DNA from: Bacteroidales bacterium
Lineage (GTDB): Bacteria; Bacteroidota; Bacteroidia; Bacteroidales; Bacteroidaceae
Length of the DNA: 32,027 nucleotides
NCBI GenBank assembly: GCA_004555055.1
Contig: SFJN01000027.1
Location: 1 to 32,027 of the forward strand
Direction: 5' to 3'
The position numbers were made by a program, and so were the translations under genes. This document shows positions 17,819 to 25,196 of the stretch, piece by piece (within the stretch, counting starts at the first letter, position 1; the number at the start of each line of letters is the position of its first letter). The notes under the pieces are model-generated. The model saw nothing but the letters and a program-made list of their open reading frames with translations. It was not told the DNA's origin and searched no databases.

Positions 17819-17862
17819 GGACCTCTGTAACCCACCCCCCCGTAATCATTCACCCCAAGACC

Positions 17863-18978
17863 ATGCAGATTCTCCAATCCCCCATTACCTTCGACCGCTT
17901 CGTACGCGGCATGCTCCTACTCCTGCTTGCGGTCTTTCTTGTCCTCATTCTCCGCCGTCTGAGTCCGGTACTGATACCGTTCTTCGCGGCATGGGCCATT
18001 GCATGGATGCTGGTGCCTGTGGTAGACTTTTTCCAGCACCGTCTGCATCTGCGTTTCCGTCTGCCATGTGTCATCATCACATTGGTGCTCAGTGTTCTTG
18101 CCCTTTCCGCTCTCGCCGCCGTTACCGCCCCCATTTTCATTGAGGGCTTCGTCCAACTGAAGGAAGCCATCCTCGATTTTCTCTCGCTGCATAAGGAAAA
18201 AGAACTCCCGCTATGGGCACAGCATTTCATCGATGACTACGCGGGAAGTACTGACCTACAAGGTATTCTGCAACAGGAAAGCGTCATCAATGCACTGAAG
18301 ACTACCGTTCCCAAAGCCTGGGATATGCTCATCTCCACGGCCAACATTGCAGTGGGTATTGCCTCCGGTCTGTTCGGAATCCTCTATCTTGTATTCATCC
18401 TGCTCGACTACGAACGTTTCTCCACAGGCTGGATACATTTTGTGCCGCGCTCACGCAGGGCATTCTGCATAGCCCTTGTCGATGATGTGGCACGCGGTAT
18501 GCGTGGCTACATGCGCGGACAGGCTTTGATTGCCGTCAGCAACACCATCATATTCACCATCGGATTCTACCTCATAGGTCTGAAGATGTGGCTCGGCATG
18601 GGTATCTTCGTGGGCATCATCAGCTTCATCCCTTACATCCAGGTGGTGGGTTTCCTTCCCGCTGCCATTCTCGCCCTGCTGCAAATGTCCGAGGAGGGCC
18701 GACCTTTCTGGCTCACCATGCTCCTCGTACTCCTCGTCTACTGTGTGGTCCAGGTCATTCAGGATGCCGTCGTCACACCTCGTGTCATGGGTAAGATTAT
18801 GGGACTCTCGCCTGCCATCATTCTCCTTTCGTTGAGCATCTGGGGTAGCCTTGCAGGCATTGTCGGACTCATCGTGGCACTCCCACTAACGACCATCGGC
18901 ATCGCCTACTACCGACGCTACATAATCGGCAAATATCCCGATGAGAGCAGCGAAAACAGTCAGTCAGAGATGACATAA
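17863..18978 (+). CDS. AI-2E (PerM/YdiK/TqsA) family membrane protein
   Basis: A 371-residue polytopic membrane protein. It has paired helices at the N-terminus (about 14-65), a central amphipathic region, then the family's C-terminal helices. The conserved stretches are ARGMRGYMRGQALIAVSN, GLKMWLGMGIFVGIISFIPY and VVQVIQDAVVTPRVMGKIMG. Members export autoinducer-2 (TqsA) or act as sodium-proton exchangers; the substrate cannot be assigned here. It follows the secreted pair by 89 bp and may be transcribed separately. Confidence 0.9.
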   Translation: MQILQSPITFDRFVRGMLLLLLAVFLVLILRRLSPVLIPFFAAWAIAWMLVPVVDFFQHRLHLRFRLPCVIITLVLSVLALSALAAVTAPIFIEGFVQLKEAILDFLSLHKEKELPLWAQHFIDDYAGSTDLQGILQQESVINALKTTVPKAWDMLISTANIAVGIASGLFGILYLVFILLDYERFSTGWIHFVPRSRRAFCIALVDDVARGMRGYMRGQALIAVSNTIIFTIGFYLIGLKMWLGMGIFVGIISFIPYIQVVGFLPAAILALLQMSEEGRPFWLTMLLVLLVYCVVQVIQDAVVTPRVMGKIMGLSPAIILLSLSIWGSLAGIVGLIVALPLTTIGIAYYRRYIIGKYPDESSENSQSEMT

Positions 18979-19023
18979 CGTCCGTAATCTCAGACACAAA
19001 TATCAAAAAAACGAGTAAAGACC

Positions 19024-19054
19024 TTGGCTATCAGGCCGTAAAACCTTAACTTTG
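19024..19054 (+). promoter_or_regulatory. Bacteroidetes-type promoter for rplS
   Basis: TTG at 19024-19026, a 20-base spacer and TAACTTTG at 19047-19054. It is an almost ideal match and predicts transcription from about 19060, giving a long leader of about 185 bases before the rplS start. Confidence 0.85.
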
Positions 19055-19097
19055 CGCCGAATTTTTATCCGCGTAACCGCTCTGGGCGCAGTCCCCC

Positions 19098-19179
19098 CCC
19101 CTGTCCACCCCCTTTGACGAAGCCAAGCCATCAGGCCGCTTCACACCATAACGGATATAAAATCCGAGGAAAACAGGGG
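19098..19179 (+). ncRNA. Candidate structured leader of rplS mRNA (three-stem)
   Basis: Between the promoter and rplS, CCCCTGT (19098-19104) pairs with ACAGGGG (19173-19179). The enclosed stretch has one hairpin at 19119-19142 (GAAGC/GCTTC outside, GCC/GGC inside, loop ATCA) and a second at 19152-19166 (CGGAT/ATCCG, loop ATAAA). This is a three-way-junction shape. Leaders that bind L19 or sense its level are known in other phyla; assigning that role here is inference. Confidence 0.5.
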
Positions 19180-19246
19180 AAGACCGCAGTAGAATCCCAC
19201 GATGTTGCTCCGGAGTTCCATAAACTATTTCTCACAATCAGTAAAA

Positions 19247-19615
19247 ATGGCTGATCTTATCAAAATCGCCGAAGAGGCTTTCGCCACCGGCAAGCAGCAC
19301 CCCACATTCAAGGCTGGTGACACCATCACCGTAGCATACAAAATTATTGAAGGCGCCAAGGAGCGTATCCAGCTCTATCGCGGCGTTGTCATCAAGATTT
19401 CCGGCCACGGCGACAAGAAGCGTTTCACCGTTCGCAAGATGTCCGGCACCGTAGGTGTGGAGCGTATCTTCCCCATCGAGTCCCCCGCCATCGAGAGCAT
19501 CGAGGTGAACAAGGTAGGTAAGGTACGTCGTGCCAAGCTCTACTACCTCCGCAACCTCACCGGCAAGAAGGCCCGCATCCGCGAGAAGCGTTCTGCTGTC
19601 GCAAAGGAGGATTAA
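19247..19615 (+). CDS. rplS: 50S ribosomal protein L19
   Basis: Structural protein at the 30S-50S interface. The 122-residue product MADLIKIAEEAFATGKQHP... carries FKAGDTITVAYKIIEGAKER, FRGVVIK-like LYRGVVIKISG and the C-terminal LYYLRNLTGKKARI. An in-frame ATG 15 codons upstream exists, but the extra residues fall in the mRNA leader and are not part of the family. The gene stands alone, with its own promoter, leader and terminator-like hairpin. Confidence 0.97.
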   Translation: MADLIKIAEEAFATGKQHPTFKAGDTITVAYKIIEGAKERIQLYRGVVIKISGHGDKKRFTVRKMSGTVGVERIFPIESPAIESIEVNKVGKVRRAKLYYLRNLTGKKARIREKRSAVAKED

Positions 19616-19619
19616 GCAG

Positions 19620-19669
19620 TCCGGGCGCACACAAAGCCCAAAGGTTGCCGTCCCGGAGGGTGTTTTTTT
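19620..19669 (+). terminator. Terminator after rplS
   Basis: TCCGGG (19620-19625) pairs with CCCGGA (19652-19657), followed by GGGTG and a seven-T run. An alternative pairing of CACACAAA (19628-19635) with TTTGTGTG (19667-19674) overlaps it. Confidence 0.65.
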
Positions 19670-19678
19670 GTGTGTAAA

Positions 19679-19866
19679 GGGATGTTCTATAAATTAGCTT
19701 GAGGCGAGTTTTAGACTATTGCGCAGTAGGTTTCTGTTCTGCAAATACGCGCATAGCGGGCTATGTAAGTGTTTGCAGAATAGAAAGATGCAAGCAAGAG
19801 GCAAAAAACGCCCAAGCATTAGAGCACTTCTTAGAATGTTTGTAAAACTAATTTATAGAACATCCC
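19679..19866. mobile_element. MITE with perfect 19-bp terminal inverted repeats
   Basis: GGGATGTTCTATAAATTAG at 19679-19697 is the exact reverse complement of the 19 bases at 19848-19866. The element is flanked on both sides by TAAA (19675-19678 and 19867-19870), a 4-bp target duplication. At 188 bp it is too short for a transposase. The inside contains an 18-pair hairpin (19731-19748 with 19769-19786) whose only two non-Watson-Crick pairs are G-U or U-G. It sits between the rplS terminator and nanA and supplies the 5' flank of nanA. The reading frame that runs from inside it into nanA is an artefact. An extra copy of one end lies at 29722-29740. Confidence 0.88.
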
Positions 19867-19892
19867 TAAACCTAAATAAAATACATCATATC

Positions 19893-20828
19893 ATGGAAAA
19901 GATTCATGGCCTTATTGACGCTCCCTTTACGCCGTTCCATGCCGACGGCAGCTTGAACACCGAACCCATTGCCGGTTATGCAGCCCTTCTGGCACGCAAC
20001 GGCCTTCAGGGTGTTTTCATCAACGGATCTTCCGGCGAAGGATATATGCTCACGGAAGACGAACGCCGGCAGCTGGCTGAATGCTGGATGGAAGCCGCGG
20101 CACAGGTCACCACCCGCGAAGGGAATCCTTTTAAAGTCATTGTGCATGTGGGCAGCACCAGCGTCGCCACCAGCCGTCGTCTGGCACAGCATGCCCAGGA
20201 AATCGGTGCCTGGGGCATTGGTGCCATGGCTACTCCCTTCCCCAAGATATCGAGCATCGAGCAGCTTTGCCAATACTGCGAGAACATAGCCGCAGGAGCC
20301 CCCGAGCTTCCGTTTTACTACTATCATATCCCTGCCTTCAACGGAGCCTTCCTGTCGATGTACGACTTCCTTGAGGCTGCCGACGGACGCATCCCCAACC
20401 TTGCGGGCATAAAGTACACCTTCGAAAGTCTGTACGAATACAACCGCTGCCGGCGCTACAAGGACGGAAAGTTCGACATGCTCCACGGTCAGGACGAAAC
20501 CATTCTTCCGTGTCTGGCCATGGGCGGTGCCGAGGGTGGCATCGGAGGTACGACGAACTACAACGGCCGTGCCCTTGTCGGAATCATCGATGCCTGGAAG
20601 GCGGGCGACATTGAACGTGCACGCGAACTTCAGAATTTCAGCCAGGACGTCATTGATGTCATCTGCCGTTTCCGTGGAAACATCGTCGGCGGAAAACGCA
20701 TCATGAAACTCATCGGTCTCGACCTCGGACCTAACCGCGTGCCCTTCATGACCGTTACGGACGAGGAAGAAGCCGAGATGCGCCGTCAGCTCGAGGCCAT
20801 CGGATTCTTCGAACGCTGCAACCGATAG
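19893..20828 (+). CDS. nanA: N-acetylneuraminate lyase (DHDPS superfamily)
   Basis: Class I aldolase that splits sialic acid into N-acetylmannosamine and pyruvate. The 311-residue product has the entry segment LIDAPFTPFHADGSLN, the carboxylate-binding GSSGEGYMLT, the catalytic tyrosine Y144 in YYYHIPAFNG and the Schiff-base lysine K174 in GIKYTFESL. YYYHIP favours sialate lyase over dihydrodipicolinate synthase, although other aldolases of the superfamily cannot be excluded. The start at 19893 is chosen because the upstream in-frame extension is MITE sequence. No nanE, nanK or sialidase is adjacent, which is unusual for a sialate catabolic gene. Confidence 0.87.
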   Translation: MEKIHGLIDAPFTPFHADGSLNTEPIAGYAALLARNGLQGVFINGSSGEGYMLTEDERRQLAECWMEAAAQVTTREGNPFKVIVHVGSTSVATSRRLAQHAQEIGAWGIGAMATPFPKISSIEQLCQYCENIAAGAPELPFYYYHIPAFNGAFLSMYDFLEAADGRIPNLAGIKYTFESLYEYNRCRRYKDGKFDMLHGQDETILPCLAMGGAEGGIGGTTNYNGRALVGIIDAWKAGDIERARELQNFSQDVIDVICRFRGNIVGGKRIMKLIGLDLGPNRVPFMTVTDEEEAEMRRQLEAIGFFERCNR

Positions 20829-20894
20829 TTTCAGCCCTTTAATCCAGAAACCACCTGCTCTCCCTCTTCCCCTCATTCTCAAAAACCTTGTCCC

Positions 20895-22427
20895 ATGCCC
20901 ATGCCGTCGTTCCAACCTCTCTGTCGCATTCTTCTGCTTTCGCTGCTGTCTGTAGCAGGATGTCTCATGGAGTCCGGGGCAGCGACACCGGAGCGTGACG
21001 TGGCACAAAGGGCAGCGATGTGGGCTGCACGGGGAGATGTGGTTCCCTGCCGTACGCTCTACGACTCCATAGCCGCCCTCCGTCCCGAAGTCCGCGACAG
21101 CCTGCTCCCTCCCCATGTGGCACTCTTCTGCCGTCTTGCATTTGCAAGGGCCGAGGGCGATGGGAGTAGGGTGGCAGGGATTGCCGACTCTTTGGAAACA
21201 CAGTACGAGAACCGGTTCGACGTGCGCGGACTGCTTGCCCTTGCCGATGTCCGGCTCGATGCCCTGTACAGTGGTGGACGGTGGGAGGATTTGGAACAGT
21301 ATTGCCGCAATCGTCTGCAATGGTGTGCACGCCGGAACATCAAGGCTTCACGCCGGAAAGTGTTCCGACAGTATCTTGCCGTTGCAACCGAAAACAACGA
21401 CAAGCCCCCCGTCGGCATACATTGGCGCAGCGACAGTTTCAGCGTCCCCATCAGCCGCGACTGGCCGTTGCTCATTCCTGTCAGTGCAGGCGGAGGACAT
21501 CCGCTTCCCTTCATGCTCCACAGTGGACAGCGCCATACCCTTGTCAGTGAGGCTGACCTCCGGGAATGGGGCATTCCGCTCCCCGCCACGGCGCCTGTCG
21601 ACATCGAGGTGGGAGGGCGGATGGTTAAGGCATACCCCGTCGTCATCGACAGCCTGCACATCGGGGAGATGACACTCAGTCACATCCCGCTTTTTGTGGT
21701 GGACAAGGAGGTGGAGGCTCCCTACAACCGCAGTGTCGGCACCGACATCCTCAGGAGATTCCCTCTTTGCGTCATCACGGACGACCTGCTGACGGTCTGG
21801 CGCACTGCATTGCCACAGGAGGCTGAAGCCATCTGCACTGCTGCCACCGAAAATTCCGGATGCCGGACTGTGCCCATGTTCCTCACCACAGCGGGCCATA
21901 TTGCCGTTGCCGACGGCAGTACTGCCTCCACGCTTGTCAACACTGCAATGCCCACCTTGGCTGATACCGACAGCATCGGTGTACCGTGCCGTGCCTTGCC
22001 GGAGTTCAAGAGTTACGGATGTTGTGCCCTGGATTTCGAAAATCACCGCATGCTGCTTGCCGGCAAACGTGAATTCCATCCGATGAGGGTGGCCGACTAC
22101 ATTGCCCGTAACGACCTCTTTGCACTGTTGCGCAACGAGGCGGCACTGCTGCTTACCGCCACGCCTGAGGAGGCTGAAGCCATGAACCGGGTCTTGGGCG
22201 AAGCCCTCACACCGCCACCGGCCGATACGCTGGAACCTGCCTTGCAGCAGGCCCTTGTCGGAGCTGGTGTACCTGGACCGGGGCGCACAGCAGTCTCCAT
22301 ATTGCTGAATACCCCTGAGGGACTCCTCTTCCAGGAGCAGCAGGGACAGCATCTGTTGACGCGGAAACTCGATGCATCGAACATCGCCGGACACCGCATC
22401 GACCTTGATCACATGCTACTTTATTGA
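20895..22427 (+). CDS. Lipoprotein with degenerate retropepsin-like (clan AA) domain
   Basis: A 510-residue product with a lipoprotein signal (LLLSLLSVAGC, lipid attachment at C23). The middle matches clan AA aspartyl proteases: PLLIPVSAGGGHPLPFMLHSGQ..TLVS, then a strand-rich unit ending VGTDILRRFPLCVITDD. In active members the first motif reads FxLDTGA; here it is LHSGQ, so the catalytic Asp is replaced by H209. A weaker second lobe-like region includes VPCRALPEF and CCALDFENHRMLLAG. The N-terminal 170 residues are helical (tetratricopeptide-like by eye). Proteolytic activity is unlikely, and a peptide-binding role is a guess. It lies 66 bp after nanA. Confidence 0.72.
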   Translation: MPMPSFQPLCRILLLSLLSVAGCLMESGAATPERDVAQRAAMWAARGDVVPCRTLYDSIAALRPEVRDSLLPPHVALFCRLAFARAEGDGSRVAGIADSLETQYENRFDVRGLLALADVRLDALYSGGRWEDLEQYCRNRLQWCARRNIKASRRKVFRQYLAVATENNDKPPVGIHWRSDSFSVPISRDWPLLIPVSAGGGHPLPFMLHSGQRHTLVSEADLREWGIPLPATAPVDIEVGGRMVKAYPVVIDSLHIGEMTLSHIPLFVVDKEVEAPYNRSVGTDILRRFPLCVITDDLLTVWRTALPQEAEAICTAATENSGCRTVPMFLTTAGHIAVADGSTASTLVNTAMPTLADTDSIGVPCRALPEFKSYGCCALDFENHRMLLAGKREFHPMRVADYIARNDLFALLRNEAALLLTATPEEAEAMNRVLGEALTPPPADTLEPALQQALVGAGVPGPGRTAVSILLNTPEGLLFQEQQGQHLLTRKLDASNIAGHRIDLDHMLLY

Positions 22428-22463
22428 CAATCTTGGGGGCTGTTTCTGTCCCCCCACCTATAT

Positions 22464-22479
22464 AATTATACAATTATAC
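22464..22479. repeat. 8-bp tandem duplication upstream of rlmD
   Basis: AATTATAC occurs twice head to tail in the AT-rich spacer, 36 bases before the rlmD start. It resembles the longer duplications upstream of aroB and of the kinase gene. Confidence 0.6.
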
Positions 22480-22515
22480 AGAGAGGATGAGACTACATCC
22501 ACTCTATATATGCTT

Positions 22516-23961
22516 ATGGCAAGAAAAAAGAAACCGTTACCCCTACTCGAAAAAGTCCTTATCACCGATGTCGCTGCTGAAGGCAAGGCCCTTGCACGCG
22601 TCGACGGCATGGCCGTCTTCGTTCCCTTTGTCGTACCCGGAGACGTCGTGGACATACAGTTGCGTCGCAAGAAACACAGTTTCGCCGAAGGCGAGGCCGT
22701 GAAGTTCCATACCCTCAGCCCCAACCGTGCCGAAGCCTTTTGTCCGCACTATGGTGTCTGCGGAGGCTGCAAATGGCAGATACTCCCCTATGACGAACAG
22801 TTGAAATGGAAACAGAAACAGGTGATGGACAACCTGCAGCGCATCGGCAAGGTGGAGCTCCCCGAATGCATGCCCATCCTCGGGAGCAAACTCACGCGCG
22901 GTTACCGGAACAAGCTGGAATTCGGATTCTCGAACAAGAAGTGGCTGACGCTGCAGCAGATAATGAGCGGCGAGGTGTTCGACCAGATGAATGCCCTCGG
23001 ATTCCACATTGCGGGAGCCTTCGACAAGATTCTCGACATCGAGGAGTGCCATCTCATGGACGACGTCAACAACAGCATCCGCAACGGACTCCGCACCTAC
23101 GCCCTTGAAAAGGGACTGCCGTTTTACGACCTGCGTGCCAACAAAGGCTTGATGCGGGGAGTGATGATTCGCACTTCGAACAGTCCGGTCACCGAGGGCA
23201 GCCCGGCCACAGAGCTTATGGTACTCGTGCAGTTCTGCATCCTTTCTGACAGCGACCGCGAGGCGGCGATGGGTGTGATGGCGTATCTCCGCGACAACTT
23301 CCCCTGCATCACCTCGCTCCTCTACGTCAACAACACGAAGTGCAACGACACCATCTCCGACCTTGATGTCGTCACATTCGCCGGCACCGATTTCATACAC
23401 GAGTGCATGGAAGGCCTGCGTTTCAAGGTGGGGCCGAAGAGTTTCTACCAGACCAATACCGGCCAGGCATACGAACTGTACAAGGTGGCGCGGAATTTTG
23501 CCGCTCTTACAGGCAACGAACTGGTCTACGATCTCTACACCGGCACCGGTACCATCGCCAACTTCGTGGCAGCGGGGGCACGTCAGGTCATCGGCATCGA
23601 ATATGTTCCCGAGGCTATCGAGGATGCCAAGGAGAACGCCCGTCTCAACGGTCTCGAGGACAAGACGCTCTTCTATGCCGGAGACATGAAGGACATCCTT
23701 ACCGATGATTTTGTGGCGGCACACGGACGTCCCGACGTTATCATCACCGACCCCCCACGGGCTGGTATGCATGCCGATGTGGTGAAGACTATCCTCAACG
23801 CCGCACCGCAGCGGGTGGTATACGTCAGCTGCAACCCTGCCACACAGGCACGCGACCTGCAGATGCTCGACGCCCAATATCGGGTGGAGGCCGTGCAGCC
23901 CGTGGACATGTTCCCACATACACATCATGTAGAAAATGTCGTACTCCTCACGCTACGCTAA
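22516..23961 (+). CDS. rlmD: 23S rRNA (uracil-C5)-methyltransferase, RlmD/RumA type
   Basis: SAM-dependent m5U methyltransferase with an iron-sulfur cluster. The 481-residue product starts with a TRAM domain (about 10-70), then the cluster cysteines in CPHYGVCGGCKW with a fourth Cys further on (IEECHL). The SAM-binding site is VYDLYTGTGTIANFV, followed by TDPPRAGMH. The nucleophilic cysteine is in YVSCNPATQARDL. The frame is open 48 codons further upstream, overlapping the previous gene, but MARKKKPLPLLEKV is the usual Bacteroidetes N-terminus. Bacteroidetes carry several TrmA/RlmD-like paralogues, so the exact rRNA position is not certain. Confidence 0.9.
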   Translation: MARKKKPLPLLEKVLITDVAAEGKALARVDGMAVFVPFVVPGDVVDIQLRRKKHSFAEGEAVKFHTLSPNRAEAFCPHYGVCGGCKWQILPYDEQLKWKQKQVMDNLQRIGKVELPECMPILGSKLTRGYRNKLEFGFSNKKWLTLQQIMSGEVFDQMNALGFHIAGAFDKILDIEECHLMDDVNNSIRNGLRTYALEKGLPFYDLRANKGLMRGVMIRTSNSPVTEGSPATELMVLVQFCILSDSDREAAMGVMAYLRDNFPCITSLLYVNNTKCNDTISDLDVVTFAGTDFIHECMEGLRFKVGPKSFYQTNTGQAYELYKVARNFAALTGNELVYDLYTGTGTIANFVAAGARQVIGIEYVPEAIEDAKENARLNGLEDKTLFYAGDMKDILTDDFVAAHGRPDVIITDPPRAGMHADVVKTILNAAPQRVVYVSCNPATQARDLQMLDAQYRVEAVQPVDMFPHTHHVENVVLLTLR

Positions 23962-24631
23962 CCTGCGCATCCTGGTGGCGCGTGGCGACATGGAGTCACT
24001 TTGCCGCACCGTCACCGGTCTCCGCACGGCCGACTACCGTACGGTATGCAGCATGATGCGTGAGGCGGAATTCTGGGCTTCGCTCCGCGACGAGGATACA
24101 TTCTGGAGGTTTGCCCGGCACTTCATACAGCACGACAGCAAGGCCTTTCTCGGCACCTTCCTAAGGGCAACGGTAAGTCTGCACGCACAGCGCCCCATGG
24201 ACTTCCGGTCCGAGGCTTTCGACGAGTTTTTGGCACAGTGTCTGACACCCGTCGACTGCCGGAAGACCATCGAAGCCATTGCGCCCCTCATGACTTCGCC
24301 CGAGGCCCTGGCTACGTTCCTCGCACGCCTGAAGCCGCTGGAAGGCAACCATGCCCTGCTCGTCAACATCCTCTTCCACATCAACACCGATTCCGCACGC
24401 TTCCTCTTCTTCAGGGAACTCCGGCAGCACGAGGACGATGCCGCGACGCTGCGGCGCTATGCCGTCGAACTCGTCCGTAGGGGCGACAGACGTTCGCTCA
24501 ACCTGGCACGCATCATCGAATGCTATTTTGCCCTCCCGCCATTGCCGGGGATGTTTGCTCTGCAAATGCCGGAATACCAGTTTTCAAGGCTCGACCGCTA
24601 CGAAGCCTTCTGCAAGATTCTCGCACAATGA
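23936..24631 (+). CDS. Conserved-looking helical protein of unknown function
   Basis: A 231-residue soluble, mainly alpha-helical protein that begins 26 bases before the rlmD stop, so the two are probably translated together. It is rich in Leu, Arg and Phe with a regular helix-turn-helix spacing, suggesting a repeat solenoid (SDARFLFFRELRQHEDDAAT, SLNLARIIECYF). There is no signal peptide, membrane helix or catalytic motif. I do not recognise a family. The overlap with a methyltransferase gene hints at a role linked to RNA modification or simply at operon packing. Confidence 0.7.
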   Translation: MSYSSRYANLRILVARGDMESLCRTVTGLRTADYRTVCSMMREAEFWASLRDEDTFWRFARHFIQHDSKAFLGTFLRATVSLHAQRPMDFRSEAFDEFLAQCLTPVDCRKTIEAIAPLMTSPEALATFLARLKPLEGNHALLVNILFHINTDSARFLFFRELRQHEDDAATLRRYAVELVRRGDRRSLNLARIIECYFALPPLPGMFALQMPEYQFSRLDRYEAFCKILAQ

Positions 24632-24700
24632 CCATCGGAGGGTCGAAAACGTGCGTTCACCCCTTAAATTAAATAATCTTCATATATCCCCAAGAACCTC

Positions 24701-25126
24701 ATGGACCCCATTTTCTATAGTAAAATTGACATCCAGATACGTTTCAACGACCTTGACGCATACCGTCATGTGAACAACAACAGCTACTTCTCGTATTACG
24801 ACCTCGGAAAGGACGAGTACTTCCGCGAGGTTTTCCCTCCCGACTTCCGCCTGCAGACGGTAGTCCCCATCATTGCCAACATCAAGGCCGACTTCCTCCA
24901 GCCCATCTTCTACGGCGACAAGATTGTCATGGAAACGCGTTGCAGCCGTCTTGGAAACAAGAGTTTCACCCTCCAGCAGCGTGCCGTCAACGTGTCCACG
25001 CGCCAGGTGGTGTGCGAGAGCGAAACGGTAATGGTATTCTTCGACATCACCACCCAGAAGTCGGCACCCATACCTCCGCAATACCGTCAGAACATCATCG
25101 CCTACGAACGCGGACAGGTTTCGTAA
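24701..25126 (+). CDS. Hotdog-fold acyl-CoA thioesterase (YbgC/FadM type)
   Basis: Hydrolyses acyl-CoA or acyl-ACP thioesters in the cytoplasm. The 141-residue product has the 4HBT signature RFNDLDAYRHVNNNSY at 14-29 (D17 and D19, then H23-V24-N25-N26), the hotdog helix and the strand pattern ANIKADFLQPIFYGDKIVMET. The length is standard. It lies 69 bp after the unknown helical protein and 70 bp before aroB. The physiological substrate is not evident. Confidence 0.9.
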   Translation: MDPIFYSKIDIQIRFNDLDAYRHVNNNSYFSYYDLGKDEYFREVFPPDFRLQTVVPIIANIKADFLQPIFYGDKIVMETRCSRLGNKSFTLQQRAVNVSTRQVVCESETVMVFFDITTQKSAPIPPQYRQNIIAYERGQVS

Positions 25127-25129
25127 CCT

Positions 25130-25186
25130 GCTCACTTATATATACGCTCACTTATATATTATATATAAGTATATATTATATATAAG
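25130..25186. repeat. AT-rich tandem duplications upstream of aroB
   Basis: A near-exact 16-bp unit beginning GCTCACTTATATAT occurs at 25130 and 25146. A 17-bp unit, TATATATTATATATAAG, is then duplicated exactly at 25153-25169 and 25170-25186. The array ends 10 bases before the aroB start codon. Confidence 0.8.
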
Positions 25187-25196
25187 GCATACAGGA

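Noticed and set aside
19719..19892. 58-codon N-terminal extension of nanA
   Set aside because: It is read entirely from the MITE and its flank; the sialate lyase family starts at 19893.
19872..21320. 482-residue minus-strand frame; similar long antisense frame at 22543-23928
   Set aside because: Antisense to nanA with its lipoprotein neighbour and to rlmD respectively, with no family resemblance.
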